A DNA stretch of 64,000 nucleotides from Manihot esculenta (taxonomy: Eukaryota > Streptophyta > Magnoliopsida > Malpighiales > Euphorbiaceae). Below are positions 12,336-25,544 of the stretch, in pieces. The notes under the pieces are model-generated. The model did not search any database and had not been told where the DNA came from. It saw only the letters and a list, made by a program, of their open reading frames with translations. The position numbers and the translations under genes were made by a program. Position 1 is the stretch's first letter; every line of letters begins with the position of its first letter. The stretch lies in contig NC_035164.2 in NCBI RefSeq assembly GCF_001659605.2, positions 21,680,500 to 21,744,499 on the forward strand, given 5' to 3'.

Positions 12336-14061
12336 TAAATTTTAAATGAAATTGAAAATTTTTTATAATTCTGAAAATGAATTAATATTATTATAATTTT
12401 TTTTGAAATGGAATATTATTATAATTTAAAATTTAGTTAAAAATAATTCATATATTATTAATATCATTTTTATTTTTTTTGATTTTGTTGCCCTCTGACT
12501 AAAGTTTACATTCAAAACGTTTTAATGAATGTTATCAATTAGTTGCATTAAATTGACCATCCAAAATTTTTAACAATATCCAGACCAATAATTAATTAAT
12601 TAATTAATTAATTAATTAATTAATTATTATATAAAAATAAAGAGGTTAATTAAATAGCTGATACTCTTCGATAGTGGCAGACTGACTTTTCTTTTATTAA
12701 ATTGCTCACCATGTGCATATATTTATTTAGAATGTGCTTTATGATTTAAAATAGCTGTTATAAATTATTATTTATATAATTTAACTGTAATTATAAATTA
12801 ATATTAATAATTTAAAATTTATTATTTCTGGGTTGAATACAGAATAATAATTTTATTAACAAAATGTTGACTTATAATTAATAAAAAATAGAGGTTAATA
12901 AGTGATACCCTTTGACCTATAATAAGGAATTAGATAATTAGCCTATGGACGGTGGAGTTTGGATAGCCATGAGAATCATATCCATAATTTTTTCTTTTTA
13001 CAAATATGGGCATATGCCCTTTTAAAAAATTTAAAAATTGATAGAATTAAATAGTAATTTTTTTAATTTTTTCGTACAAATATGGATCACATATTATTCG
13101 GTATTAAAAATTTTTTGACTCGACTAATCTCAATAGCATCAAATAGACCTATTAAAAAGAGAGAACCTTTAATCTCAAATTTTAAAGATAATTCATATTT
13201 AGAATGTGAGATGAAATTGAATCATCTGAGATACTAGCAAACTATAATATTCGAGAGTTTAGTCCTGATTTAATAATTATATTCGATTCAGTTATGATGA
13301 GAATATCGTAAATTTAGCAGGAAAGAGTAAAACGTTGGCTTGCTAACTTGTAGGAAATCGTCTTATATCGGCCGATTACGATAAATTCGAATTGTATATA
13401 ATAGTTAGTATAAAATTACTAAATAATTTAGATTAATCATTTTGAATTAAGTGAAAAGTGAGTCAGAAAAGTTATTTGGAAAGTGAATTTTGCAATTTCG
13501 ATTAAGAAAATATTCGATCTGTCTTATATTTTTAGAGATATCTTTAGAATTAAGTTTGATGAAATGCTCTTTAATTATTAATTAAGTGATTGATTAGTCT
13601 AAAGGTAGTTTGTCATTGTTGTTAATTTTGTATGATTAAGTATAAAGAAAGTATGTTTTAGGATTGGGCAATTATGGGTAGGAATAGAATTTGGACTGTG
13701 CTGCTTAATTACATTTTCTATTATTTGAAAAGAATTAACTAACCTCATTCAGGAATCCAATTTGTTATAATATATATAATAAAATAAATTAAATAATTTA
13801 CAAGGATTTAATGGTAAACGTCATTAGAATATTCTAATGCACCACTAGTACCGGCAGCATCAACCGCCTCATCACCTCATTGTTTATCTCAGAACGAATA
13901 GGAAAATTTTATTATTGAATTTTTATGTTATTAATTAATATTTTAATATATTTTTAATATTTTAAAATTTTTATTAATTAATTTAATTATTAATTTTTAC
14001 TATTAAATATTATAAAAAAATTTAAAATTATTTTAAATTTTATTTGACCGAGAATAAAAAT
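12336..14061. other. AT-rich intergenic region, no gene seen
   Basis: No coding sequence recognised. A slightly more complex stretch at about 13,080-13,420 (containing AAACGTTGGCTTGCTAACTT) may be an old transposon remnant but matches nothing I can name. Confidence 0.45.
12589..12626. repeat. (TAAT)n microsatellite
   Basis: Perfect tetranucleotide run of about nine units. Confidence 0.9.
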
Positions 14062-14500
14062 GAACATTCCATTGGTTCGATTTAAAATCAAATTGAATTG
14101 GATAAATTGAAAATTAAAATTTTAATATTTATAAAAATTAAATTAAACTGATTTTGATCAGAAATTGAATCAAATCAAATTAAATCGATTTGAGTCAAGT
14201 TTAAATTTTTAATAAATTTTTTATTTTTACATTTTATTTTTAATATTTTAAAATTTAATTAAAATATTTTAAGTTTAATATGATCTAATTTCTATATTAT
14301 TGAAAATAATATATTATTATCACTAATCGATTTAGTTTAATTTTTTTAATTTTTTTTTTCTGATAAAAATTAAATCGAATAGAAATAACTAAAATTTTTA
14401 AAATTAAAAATTAAACCGAATCGAAAAGAATAAAAAATTAAACTGAATTTTTAAATTAATTCAATCGGTTGATTTTTTTAATTTGAACTGAAAACTGCTC
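14062..14500. mobile_element. MITE-like inverted-repeat element, copy 2
   Basis: Aligns end to end with the 7,069-7,504 element, including the shared core TATTATTGAAAATAA and TATTATTATCACTAATC. It is more diverged, with many CG-containing words changed to TG or CA, as expected from decay of methylated cytosines. Terminal repeats are GAACATTCCATTGGTTCGA and, inverted, GAGCAGTTTTCAGTTCAAA. Confidence 0.55.
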
Positions 14501-16548
14501 CGCCGTAATAAAAAATAACTCAATTAAAAAATTTTAAATTTCTAAAAAGTGCTAAAATTATATTTATTTGGAGATTTTTTTTATTTTGTTGCGAAGTTGA
14601 AAACACTATTAAAGTTATTTACCTTCACCTAGTTAAATTAGAAAGTTTAAATATATTTTAATTTTTTAATATTTGAGACAATAAAAAATTAATTAACAAA
14701 AAAATATTTTTTAAATGTAAATTATTTTTTAATAAATAAACAGAGAATTAGCTTTAATTAGATTTTTTTTTGAAATAGAGCTTTAATTAGATTTTAAACT
14801 TATTAATTTATCATTTTAAATATAATTACTGCATTACTAAATTGAAAATAAAGATGATAAATAGATTGAATCAAACGGTTTGGATTTTAATTATTTATGA
14901 ATGAGTTATTTTAATTATGAAATATATTTTTTTCGAAATTAAGAAATATATTAGAGCTTTCCTTTTTATTACATTTACATTGTTGATTTATTTATGTTAA
15001 GGTTATTTTTTTAAATTTATTTATTTTTAATAAAATAAATTTTATATTGATGAAGTTAATAAGTCAGATGATAAAATAAATTTTAAAAATATATTATTTA
15101 TTGGGATTATAAAAGGAGTTGAGCTGGACAGACCTTGTTTGACTCTCACCCATTTCCGCCAATTAGCGATAATAATTCAAATCTTCTAGTTAAATTATGA
15201 TTATATCTTAAAATTTTAATTTTAAATAATTAAATTAAAATTTTAAAATTTATTATACTTTTATTTTTTAAAATTTAAATATTAAAATATAAATATAAAT
15301 TTATAAAAAAATTTGATTTATTTTATCTATTAACAAAAAATTTGAAATATAAATATAAAGTTAAAAAAAAATTACATTATTTCATCTAAAAAGATCAAAA
15401 TATAATTAATTAAAAAATAATAAAAAAATTACATGAAATGACATGGCAGCATTTTAAATTTTGATCAAAATTGATTTAAATTAAAATACTATCTAAAACC
15501 TCCAAAATTTGGAAATTTCATGTAATAAATAGAAAATAATTTTAATTCCAAATTGCCATTTATATACGTGAATCAATTGCTCTAAAGAAAAAATAAAAAG
15601 TTAAATTTATCTTTAAATTATATGTAATAAATAATTCTATTTTTTAATCTAAATTTATTTATAAATTATAATTAAAATATTAAATGAGTTTAAATAAATC
15701 CTCTGAAAAATTTTAAATTTTATAGAGGTATTTAGGTAATTTATATATAGTAAAAAAATTACTATTAAATTTTTATATATTTAAAATAAAATATTTTATA
15801 CTTCATAAAATTAATTTTTTTAAATTTTTTCATCAAATAAATTTTTATCCGTCTTTAATATTATTTTTCATTTAAATTTAATTATTCATTTTATTTCTAA
15901 AAAAATTATTTTTCATCTTTAAAATTTCAACTCTACTATGTAATTTTTTTAAAAATTATTTGGTATAATTTAATTTTATACGCTATTTTTTTATTAAGAA
16001 ATAATTATCTCACTTAATTAATTTATAATCTATTTATATAATTAAAATTATTTGTTAAATTATTTAAATTTAGAAAAATAAATTTTAAATTTTTGTAAAT
16101 AAAAGTATTTTATAAGTAATGTTTTATTAATTAATGAGTTTTATGAATTATTTAAATTTAAAAATTAATTTAATTTAAAAAATATAAATTTAATGAATAT
16201 TAGATTAAATAATTTAAATTTTAAAATATTTAAATATAAATTAAGTATTATTTTTATAAATTATTTAAATTTAAAAAATGAAATAAAAATATTATTTTTG
16301 TGGTTAATGAATTAAATAATTTAATTTTAAAAAATAAATTTTATAATAAATATTATATTAAATAGTTATATTATTTTAATAGTATTATTTTTTATGAATT
16401 TTCGTATCACAATAATTGAAATAATTTTTTTATAATAAATATTATTAAAAATTAATTTTATAATAGAATGAGAAATAAACTATTCGATTCATTATTCATT
16501 TATATTAAAAAATATATTTGTAAATATTAAAAATAGATATGTTATTAA
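14501..16548. other. AT-rich intergenic region, no gene seen
   Basis: Almost entirely A/T with very low sequence complexity; nothing coding or structured could be supported. Confidence 0.5.
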
Positions 16549-16680
16549 TATATTTTAATTAATAAAAAAATAAAAAATATATTTTAATTAATAAAAAAAT
16601 AAAAAAAATATATTTTAATTAATAAAAAAATAAAAAAATATATTTTAATTAATAAAAAAATAAAAAAATATATTTTAATC
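16549..16680. repeat. ~30-bp tandem repeat, about four copies
   Basis: Repeating unit TATTTTAATTAATAAAAAAA plus TAAAAAA, starting at 16,551, 16,580, 16,611, 16,641 and 16,671. Units are 29-31 bases and nearly identical, so the array is recent. Confidence 0.85.
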
Positions 16681-17620
16681 ATAATATTTTATTAATTCTT
16701 TATAAATTTTTTAAAAATATATTTATTTTATATTTTATTTTATTTTTATTAATATTTATTCAAATCTAGTCCCTGAATAAAATTTTTTGATTTGTAGCTT
16801 AAAAATATTTAAGCTAGAGTGTAACTTATCCCAATATTTTAATAAGCGATGATTTTATTTGATATTTTAATAATGATTTAAAAATAAAATTTAATAATTT
16901 TGAGGGAAAATTTAATCTTTTAAAAACTTTATTGTTAATGTTTTAAGGACAAGACAGTCAATGTAAAAATTAACAACACTTAAGAAAATTTGAAATTCAT
17001 TTAAAATATTTATTCTATATATTTTCTTTTTAAGGAAATAAAATTTTTTTCTATAATTTTTTTAATTATTTTAAAATTATTATTCACTTTTTTCTATATT
17101 ATAATAATATATAAATTAACTATTATAATCCTATTTAATTTTATTTTATTTTTAAAAATATTTTTAGTATTTATAAAATTTAATATTTTTAAAATAAATA
17201 TAATTATAAAATTAATAATTTATATATATATATAAATAAAATGGATAAAAATCATAGAATAGAAAATATAAAATATATTACCTAAAAAAAATTACTCTAG
17301 CAAGGCTGCTAGTCTTTATTCCTCCATTTAAGCAAAATATTATTCTGTTATTTGAGAAATAATTTATTGATAATTAATTTTTATTTTTTTTGATATATCA
17401 AAAAGAAAGTATAAAAATTGTTCCTGATGTCAAGAATACAAAAGTTTACCAAATTTACAAAAGTTTATTTTTTTAATATTTAAAAATAAAATACTTTTAA
17501 TATTTTTTAATAATAATATAAAAATATTTAGAGTAAATTTAATTATTTAGCCAAAATTTTAACCACTTACCCAAATTTCAACCTATTATTTTGACACATA
17601 ACAGGCTAAATTATAGGGAA

Positions 17621-17650
17621 CTACCCTACCCTACCCTACCCTACCCTACC
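17621..17650. repeat. (CTACC)6 pentanucleotide repeat
   Basis: Six perfect CTACC units. Not the plant telomere repeat, which is CCCTAAA. Confidence 0.95.
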
Positions 17651-18047
17651 TTAAATATTTTTTTTAAAGAAAAAAAGGTACTACCCTAAGAAAATGACAC
17701 ATGTAAAGAAGAATCCCAAAGGGCTGCACAAAAAATTGACAAATAGAAAGGAGCCACATAACCAGGAAGAGAAAAATTTCCAAATTGAGACCATTTCCAT
17801 GCTTTTCTAAATAAAAAATTGTCATAAAAAGGGAGACCAGCCTTTGTGGAAAAAGGAGCATATGGTTCTTTCCACTTCCTTTCACCTTTATTTATTTATT
17901 TTTTAAAGAAAAAAAAAATAATAATAAATAAAATTTGAAAGCATAAAATGCCAAACATTACTTTCAAAGTGAGAGTGTGTGTGATTCCCACTTGCACTAA
18001 GAGACAGCCAAAGCAATGGACAATAGATATTGGATATCTAATAGGAG

Positions 18048-18078
<31 letters not shown>
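18048..18078. repeat. (CT)n microsatellite
   Basis: About fifteen uninterrupted CT units. Confidence 0.95.
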
Positions 18079-18081
<3 letters not shown>

Positions 18082-19129
18082 TTCATATTTTTTTCATTTT
18101 TGGTGCTTTAATTTTTTTATTTGGTTTACTATTTAAAGCTATTTATTCTTTCTAAAAATACAAAAACACACACGCACTTGTTCCTTTATGTATGGTATAT
18201 ACAGCCCCTAGTGTTTCCTCTTTCTAACATTTTATATTAAGAAAATATTTATTATTTTTTTATTTATAAAAAATTTAAATATTTCATAATAACATTAAAC
18301 ATTTTTCAATTAATCATAATAGCCTAAAGAAAATTATGAGCGGACACCAAGATCATAACTACATAATAAAAATTTGATTAAATAATATTTAATTCTACTA
18401 AGAAAAAAAAAGATTTGTACGCTTTAGGTCGGCTTCTCAGTTGGTCAAAATTCGCTCTCGCAATTAAAGGGTCAGACTCTATAAAAAATTACTGTTAACG
18501 GTTATAATCTAGCAGATTCTCTATACGTCTATAATTATAAACTCTCCGACCAATTAGTCGATAAGATTTCTTATAAACAAATCGACTATATCATTATCGG
18601 ATTTCTAAATAATATTATAATTAATCTCACTAATGATCCCATATCACAGAAATATATGTAATTCTCTTATACAACTACTTTCAAATTCTACAGTTTATTG
18701 ACTTGAACATGGGAGTAACTATCGTAAATATCCATCATTTTATATTCTTCTTCTTATAGATTTAGTTAATCACAACACAGTTTTAATTTCAACTGCATTG
18801 ATTATAAAAAGTAAAAAATATTTTCTATTTATTTTATATTATAATTAATTTATAATAAATTAATTTTTTATATTTATAAAAAATTTCATTAAATATTTAT
18901 GTTCAATACTATTATTGAAATCATATAAATAAGTTTCCAGAGTTAAAAAAGTTCTAAATACTGTTAAAAAGGTCATTTAAAAATATTATTTATTATTTTA
19001 TATTTTGATTAAAAGTTGAATATGTCCAATTTAATGTAAAATTGATTTCAGAATTTTTTTAATTATTGAGAAGAAATGAAAATAACATATTGATAAAAAA
19101 TATTGAATTTAATAATGATAAATAAAAAG

Positions 19130-19525
19130 AAAAATTACTATTTAGTCCCTATAGTATAGAGAAATCCATTAGTCTCCCGCTAATTAGTCTTTCGGTTTTG
19201 AAAAATGTATTAAAACGTTTCTGGCATTTTAAAAAATCTACTACTTAATCTCTCTGTCAATTTTACGGTTAATTATTTTACTACTTAGTCCCTATAGTTT
19301 TAAAAAATTTATTAGTTAGTCTCTCAAATTTTTAAAAAATTTACTAATTAGTCTCTCTATATCAGGATATTTTAAATTTTTTTACAATATTTAATGGTTA
19401 AAACTAACAAAAAGACTAACTAATAGACTTTTTAAAATGTGAGAAATATTTTAATATATTTTTTAAAACTGAAGAACCAACTAATAAATTTTTTCATACT
19501 ATAGATATTAAATAGTAATTTTTTT
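19130..19525. mobile_element. MITE-like element with AAAAATTACTATTTAGT termini
   Basis: The left end reads AAAAATTACTATTTAGTCCC and CTATAGTAT; the right end read inverted is AAAAATTACTATTTAATATC and CTATAGTATG. The interior repeats the phrase TTAGTCCCTATAGT. Length and lack of coding capacity suit a MITE. Target duplication is unclear because both flanks are A/T runs. Confidence 0.55.
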
Positions 19526-19875
19526 TAAATGAAAATAGACTTAAAATAAAAATATTTATTTCAAAAAATATTTTACTAATCCAACAATATTTTAAAGACT
19601 ACGTTATAACTCTTACATTGTAATTTGAAATTAATTTTTCTTTTTAAATTCATTTGAGTGTTTGATTATAATTGTGATTAATAAAAAATGTTGTTTTATT
19701 ATTTAAAATTTAAAGTTTTGATCGTAAATGTTAATTGCTGTAAAGCTTTCGACTTCTCATCCAATCAAACATTCTTGGTTTATCAAATATTTAAATTAAA
19801 AATTAAAATTTAATAAGTTTAGAGATACTTTATTTTTTATTGTGATTTAATTCAAACACACATATATAATTAAAA

Positions 19876-20069
19876 GATGGTTGAGATTAGTGAATGCTCA
19901 AAATTCTAAATTTTATTTTTCAACAAATGTGAGCAGTAATATTAAACAGGAAATTTGCTCTATGGCTGGGATGTTTGAGACTGAGGTTCTTGATAAATAT
20001 TTAGGAGTTCCTATGATGCAAGGGAGGGTCTCTCGACATCATTTTGACGATCTTCTATCTAGTTTTGAC
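19876..20069 (+). pseudogene. LINE (L1-type) reverse transcriptase fragment, left piece
   Basis: The frame from 19,881 reads NAQNSKFYFSTNVSSNIKQE and then KYLGVPMMQGRVSRHHFDDL. This matches the region after the RT catalytic core in plant L1-like LINEs (NxxKSxF...YLGVPLxxxR). The upstream RT and endonuclease parts are absent, as expected of 5'-truncated LINE insertions. The frame continues in phase at 30,549 once element A and one TTGAC copy are removed. A non-functional remnant. Confidence 0.8.
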
Positions 20070-21617
20070 TGACTGTGCGGTTGTCGAGACCGATAAAAAA
20101 TAACCTTTTTGGTTATCCACAATTTTACAACTGTAGATAATGGTAAAAGAATCGTATCCATAGGGAATTGATACTTACATATTCTTTTATCAATGACCAA
20201 GTAAATAAACTGAAAATAAAAATAAAAATAAAAAGGGGGATTTTGAAGTTTGATGAACTAAACTAGAATTAAGAGCAATAAAGTAAAGCAAATAATAAAT
20301 TAGTTATGAGGGTGGAAAACGGTCATCACCACCATATCCCTCCTTAAGCATAGATTAACTACGAAATGTTCGCTAATTAATCACTAATCAACAAGTTGTT
20401 AAGGAACATCCTTGGGCTTTAGATTCATACAACTGTTAATTGCATTAAGAAATAGAGAGACCTAATTCTAGCTAGCCAAACGTATGGCGATCTTGAGCTA
20501 GATTATGCAATCTCCTTAGTTTTTATACCAAGGGTTACTTATGTTTGAATAATTCAAGCAATTACGGACTTAAACCATCCAAACTAACAAATTATCACCT
20601 TGCAATCAAGAATCAATGGGCCCTATTGATCTAAACAATAAAGTAACAATAGAATTAAGTATGAAATTGCATAAATATTGATAAATAAAAGATGAACATC
20701 ATAGGTTCAGATCTCTCAATCCATTAACAAACTGAAATTTCACCTAATCTTCAACTACAAAATAAGGTTTCAGCCTCTCATGGCTGAAACTAATATCAAA
20801 ATAAAGAAAAAAAGCAAGAAGAAGCAAATAGGCCGGCTAGGCGTCTACTGGAGGTGCGGCGAGTTGCTGAAGATGATGATCTCCGAAAATCTGTCCCCTT
20901 GGCTGCTGGAAGGTTGTCTTATTTATAGCTGAATGGGGAGCCCTAGGTCATCCCTTGATTAGATGGAATTCTTCTCCAATTTGGACTTTAATTCCCTTTG
21001 CAATTGAGTTTCTTTGTATTTTGGACTCCTTGGTGGAGCGGAATTCTATTGCTGAGGTGTCTAGTGTACTGCTGAGGTGTCTTGAAGTGTTTGAGATAGG
21101 ATAGACTTCTGAAAATTTGAAATTCTGGGTTTTCTGCATTTCTGCATAATTTTGCTACAAAATCTATTTGGGCGACTGTTTAGGCAAACAACCGGCTAAA
21201 CAATCAGTCTATGCTATCTGCTTTTTCTATCTCTGCTCTGCGGGAATTGTTTGGGCAACTATTTGGACAAACAGCTGGCTAAACAACAAGTCTGGACTAC
21301 TCTTTATTCTTCTCTGTTTTTGCTGTAAACTTGGTTTGGGCAGTTGTTTGGGCAAACTGATATTGGCACACCAAAACTTGACTTCTTGGCTTTTTCTTCC
21401 ATTCACTCGAGTAGCTTCCTTGGCCATTCCTTGAGGGTAGTTTGACCAAACAACTTCGACCAAACCATCTTTTGAGCGTTTTTAGGCCATTTTTCACTAT
21501 TTTACCATTTTACAACATTTTCTACAAAATAAGATTAAAACCACAAAATTAGATAAAAAAATGTATAATTTAACATCAATAATAACATGAAAAATGGGCC
21601 TAATTTTGGTTTGATCA
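20070..21617 (-). repeat. 3' LTR of element A
   Basis: Begins TGACTGTGCGGTTGTCGAGA and ends TTGGTTTGATCA on the + strand. It is very similar to the 28,905-30,543 LTR but lacks about 105 bases present there (29,132-29,240 area), with AATAAA at both edges of the gap. On the - strand a TATA box CTATAAATAAG lies near 20,917-20,927. It contains GTTTGGGCAA-type motifs at 21,170-21,470. Confidence 0.88.
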
Positions 21618-22868
21618 TATGCCCCCACACCTAACCTTTTGCTTGTCCTCAAGCAAATAAACTTAGTCAAACAAGCTTTCCTTGCTACTTGATCCTTATT
21701 TCCGCTTAAACTCTTACACTAGACCCCTAATTTGAAGCATTGCAGTGAAGTGTGCATACACCAAGGTTACTTCCTTCTTCCCTCATTTCTTTTTACCTAC
21801 CATGGTTGAGAGTTGCTTTTCTCAAGAGATAGATTTACTTATACGTGCACATATTCTGTTTAGTTAGACTTTTCTACCTCTTGGAGTGACTTTCCCTTTA
21901 TTTGTGGTACTTTTCTTTTCTTTTTAGCTTTTTGCACTTTTATCCTTGCCTGAAAAAATCACCAACCTTTTGACGCGAAGGTGCATATTTGTGATATCCA
22001 CCCCCGGTTACTCAGTTGGTCATCTGTTCAAGTGGCTACTAGCTCTGTTCATAGTCTTTGACCATTGGAACATGTTTTTAATTTGTGTTTTGTGCTCTTT
22101 TCTATTTGTTGAATTTTTCTTTTTATTTTTCAATGATTTGGGCAAATCAAATACCAATTGCTAAAATAAGTCATATTTCCTTATTCACACATTTTTCATA
22201 TTTCATTATTCTCTCTAATGAGTAATGACATACATCTTTCACCATAACAAGCTCAAAGACTCAATTCAAAAAGAAATTCTCAAGATTGAATACAACTCAC
22301 TGCAATTGATTCAACTTAGGTTTAAAGAGTTATCACATCAATGGGGTCATGGAAAGAAAGCTCATTCAACATAGCCTATAGTATTTGAGTAAAGCATACA
22401 AAAAAAAAAAAAACTGTGGCTATATGAACATGTGTGTGTGTGAAAAGGATTCAAATATATGGGAATTTTTTTTAAGGCAAAAATTATATGAACTTAAAAA
22501 GAAATCTAAGACTAAAAAGGAATCAAAACTACCTAAAAAGAACATAAAACTACCTAAAAAGAACATTCTCAAAAAGAACATTAAAATTCAAAAAATTCAT
22601 ATACGTACCCCCACACCTATTTTATGCATTGACCTCAATGAAAATATTAAAGTAAAAGAGAAACTAAGTTACTCCCCTGGTGTGGTTGTTTGGGTAGCTG
22701 TTTGGGTAAACAGTTGGCCAAACTAGGTGCCTCTATGATCAGCTGGCAGTAGGTGTTGCACCTGCAGCTGCAGCATGTCTTCCATTGGGCAAATTGCCTC
22801 GCTTGGTTGCCTCCCAATAGTGCCCTGGTTTAAAGTCGTGGGCTGGACCTTCTCGACTTGATCAAGGC
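21618..22868 (-). other. 3' non-coding internal part of element A with polypurine tract
   Basis: Directly next to the 3' LTR the - strand reads AGGTGTGGGGGCATA, a polypurine tract, preceded by GAGGACAAGCAAAAGGTTAG, a phrase usual at the 3' end of Athila-type elements. The rest is A/T-rich and non-coding. Near 22,700-22,860 a short stretch resembles post-integrase sequence (GGCACTATTGGGAGGCAACC). Confidence 0.6.
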
Positions 22869-23466
22869 TCAAGTAATTGGGGGAGGAAAAAGGGTCCCAA
22901 CCGAATTAAGTAAGAAGTGCAGCACGCCTTTTGCTTTGGTTATCACCCATCCTATTTCTTTTATGTACTCATGAAGTAACATGATTAGTTTCTCCTCTTT
23001 CAAGTGAGGTGTGCCTCTAGCCCTTATGTTTGCATTTTTGAGGTGATTGGGCAGCACTTTGAACTCCAATTCATATTTCTCCATAGGTGGCTGCAATCTG
23101 GTACTGATTTTGGGCAAATCAAATTCTGCCTTTACAAGTGATTTGGGCAAATAAAAGTTTGCCTGTGCTGTCTGCTGAAGTGGATTGGGCAAACCAGATT
23201 CTGCCAAGTTCTGCAGTTTGGGCAAACTGCATTCTATTTGGGCTGCCTGCTGAACTAGTTTGGGCAAACTACTATCTGGCTATTTTTCCTCTGTTATCTA
23301 TTTAGGCAAACAGCTTTCTGCTTGTGTTACCTGCATAACCTGTTTGGGCAAACAACATTCTATCTTCTGAACTGAATCTATCTGTCCAGTCTGTTTGGGC
23401 AAATAGATTTCTGCCTTATTTGTCTGTTTGGACAAATAGTTTCTGCCCTGCTGTGCAGTCTACCTG
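22869..23466 (-). pseudogene. Pol linker remnant of element A with TTTGGGCAAAC array
   Basis: The - strand frame (23,267 to 22,869) reads LPKLVQQAAQIECSLPKLQN and so on, then PPMEKYELEFKVLPNHLKNA and LIMLLHEYIKEIGWVITKAK. The last part corresponds to the segment just before RT in D1 (PLPDHLK...LLKVLQKHKGAIGW). The repeated LPK arises from about nine copies of a GTTTGGGCAAAC-like motif between 23,100 and 23,460, with one more at 25,558 beyond the inserted LTR. RT and everything downstream are missing. Confidence 0.6.
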
Positions 23467-25539
23467 TGTAATACCCGGCTAGACCCCGGCGTCGGAATTC
23501 CTACTTTCCGGCGAAATCTCCATTAGAATCCAGAATTTAGGGATGTCAGAGCTATCTAAAAGGGTAAAAGAAAGGTTTTCTAACATGTTTTTGCATGATT
23601 TTAGTGTTTTGATGAAGAAAACTTGAAGTTTTGAAAAGAAAAAGAGCAAGGAGGGAAATGTAAGGTTCGGCCGCCGAACCTCACTTTCGGCCGCCGAAGG
23701 TGGCATACTTTCGTTGCCACCGAAGCCCTGTTTTCCCTTGCATCTTCGAGTTTAGACCATCAATCCTCTCGATCTGTAAGAGGTAAGCATGGATAATCAC
23801 CTTTCTTGATGTTTGAAGTATGTTTTGAAGGGTTTTAAGTGAGTTTTGCATGGTTTGCATGGATAGGGTTTATGTTGATCATAAGCCATATGTGTGTATA
23901 TGTGTTGTTTTTGGGGTTTTGAGCTAGTTCTAAGCCCCTATATGCATGAGGAAAGGTATATGCATGTGTTTGAGAGCTTTTTGGTGAGTTGTGCATGTTT
24001 TGGAGAGGTTTTAGAGGCTGGAGACCTAAGGTTGAATCGAGTTCTGCCTTCTGGGAGAACTCAGGTTCGGCCGCCGAAGCAAGGTTCGGCCGCCGAACCC
24101 CTTAAGGAGGGTGTTTTGGCCACCTAAACCCGCCCCCGAAAGTTTGGACTTTCGGCTCTGGAGTGGAGTTTCGACTGCCGAACATGCTGCCGAAGGTTGT
24201 GACTTTCGTCTCTGGAAGGACTTTCGGCTGCCAAACCCTGCCTCCGAAAGTGCCTGACTTTCGGCTCTGGAGGGACCTTCGCCTGCCGAACCTGCCGCTG
24301 AAAGTCCCCTGTCCAGCCTTCCTTTGCTTGTTTTTTCATGCATGTTCGAGATGTTTAAGGGGGTTTTTGGGGGAATGTTTAGAGTTATGATAGAGTATGT
24401 CGGTACCTCATTTGAGTCCACCTGTGTAGGTTCAGACCCGAGGAACCAAGGAGGCCCTCAGTGTTAGCTGGTTCAGAGGTATTCCAGCGTCTACTAGCGG
24501 TGAGTAAAACTGAACTAGGTTCAGACCCGAGAAACTAAGGAGGCCCTCAGTGTTAGCTGGTTCAGAGGTATTCCAGCGTCTACTAGAGGTAAGTAGAACT
24601 GAACTATATTTTAAATTAAATGAAAGGTTTTAGCATGACTCATGCATCATAAATGCCATGGATATATGAGGTTGTATTACATTAGAACTCACGAATATGT
24701 TGCATTGCATTAGATGTTATTGATATGGATGGATATTGGATGATCCTTTAGTCCTTGAGGGAAGTCCAGGGCCCATTATACGTCCTGGCATGATATATGA
24801 GAAAGTCCAGAGGCCCATGCTACGCCCTGGCACCATGTAAGAGAAAGACCAGAGGCCCATTCTATGCCACTGGCATGATGGAACGTCATGTTATGTTATT
24901 GTTATGTTATGAGAAAGACCAGGAGCCCATGTTACGCCCTGGCACTATGGCATGTGTGAGGACTATTGGTGACAAGTTCATCCTTGATATGACTTGTTTG
25001 TGATGTGATGCATATCATGGAGGCATGTTTTATTGATTTTCATAGTGCTCTACTCACTGGGCTCTAGTAGCTCACCCCTCTCCTTAACCCCCAGGTTGCA
25101 GGGCCAGAGATAGCATGTGATAGCTGCAGGAGAAAAGCTTATGTAATAGTGGTAGTGGACATGTATTGTAAATAATGTAATGTATATTGATGATAGATTT
25201 GTGCTTGGCCCTAGACTGGTAGATCCCTTTTGTACATGATATGTATATTATTATATTTGATAATGATATATGTTGAGGACCAAGCTTAATATATGAAATG
25301 ATGACCCATCTAGAGCATTTGATGAGGGCTCTAGTATGGGGTTTAATGTTTACAGAGAAATGTGCATGCTCAGGGTTAAGCTTGGTAGATGTAAAGTTTC
25401 AAATTTTTATGGAAATTGTTGATCATGTAGGGGATTTACCAGGTTTACAGAATGCATAGTAGGCTTGCTACGGGTCCCGGCGGCCTTAAGCCGACCTGGA
25501 TCCTAGCGCCGGTAGCGGTCCGGTTACCGGGTCGTTACA
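23467..25539 (+). mobile_element. Solo LTR of a Tekay-like element (B1)
   Basis: Starts TGTAATACCCGGCTAGAC and ends TTACCGGGTCGTTACA. Flanks ACCTG (23,462-23,466) and ACCTA (25,540-25,544) are a 5-bp duplication with one change. No internal sequence is present, so it arose by recombination between LTRs. It carries palindrome arrays at 23,666-23,698 and 24,066-24,310, an 89-bp tandem duplication at 24,428-24,606, a donor-like GAG|GTAAGC at 23,783, and about four diverged CCAG...CCTGGCA repeats at 24,768-24,950. Confidence 0.9.
24428..24606 (+). repeat. 89-bp tandem duplication inside solo LTR B1
   Basis: Two copies of a unit beginning AGGTTCAGACCCGAG and ending just past AGGTRAGTARAACTGAACT. 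Both duplicate a splice-donor-like site. Other Tekay LTRs in the window have this unit once. Confidence 0.85.
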
Positions 25540-25544
25540 ACCTA

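Larger units (their letters stand above)
16681..19129. other. AT-rich intergenic region, no gene seen
   Basis: AT-rich with a pentanucleotide array (17,621), a CT run (18,048) and a less AT-rich 18,425-18,720 stretch that may be transposon debris. Short frames here have no recognisable product. Confidence 0.45.

Noticed and set aside
17621..17650. (CTACC)n as interstitial telomere repeat
   Set aside because: The plant telomere unit is CCCTAAA; this is a different pentanucleotide.
18425..18720. tRNA or SINE at GGCTTCTCAGTTGGTC
   Set aside because: Only an A-box-like word is present; there is no matching B box or cloverleaf.
24026..24421. Open frames rich in SAAES, RPPN, FGRR and LPKVPPKV (also 34,289, 41,814, 45,240, 50,234, 54,271, 55,850) as novel repeat proteins
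   Set aside because: They are the three readings of the TTCGGC palindrome inside non-coding LTRs. They lack consistent starts and occur on both strands.
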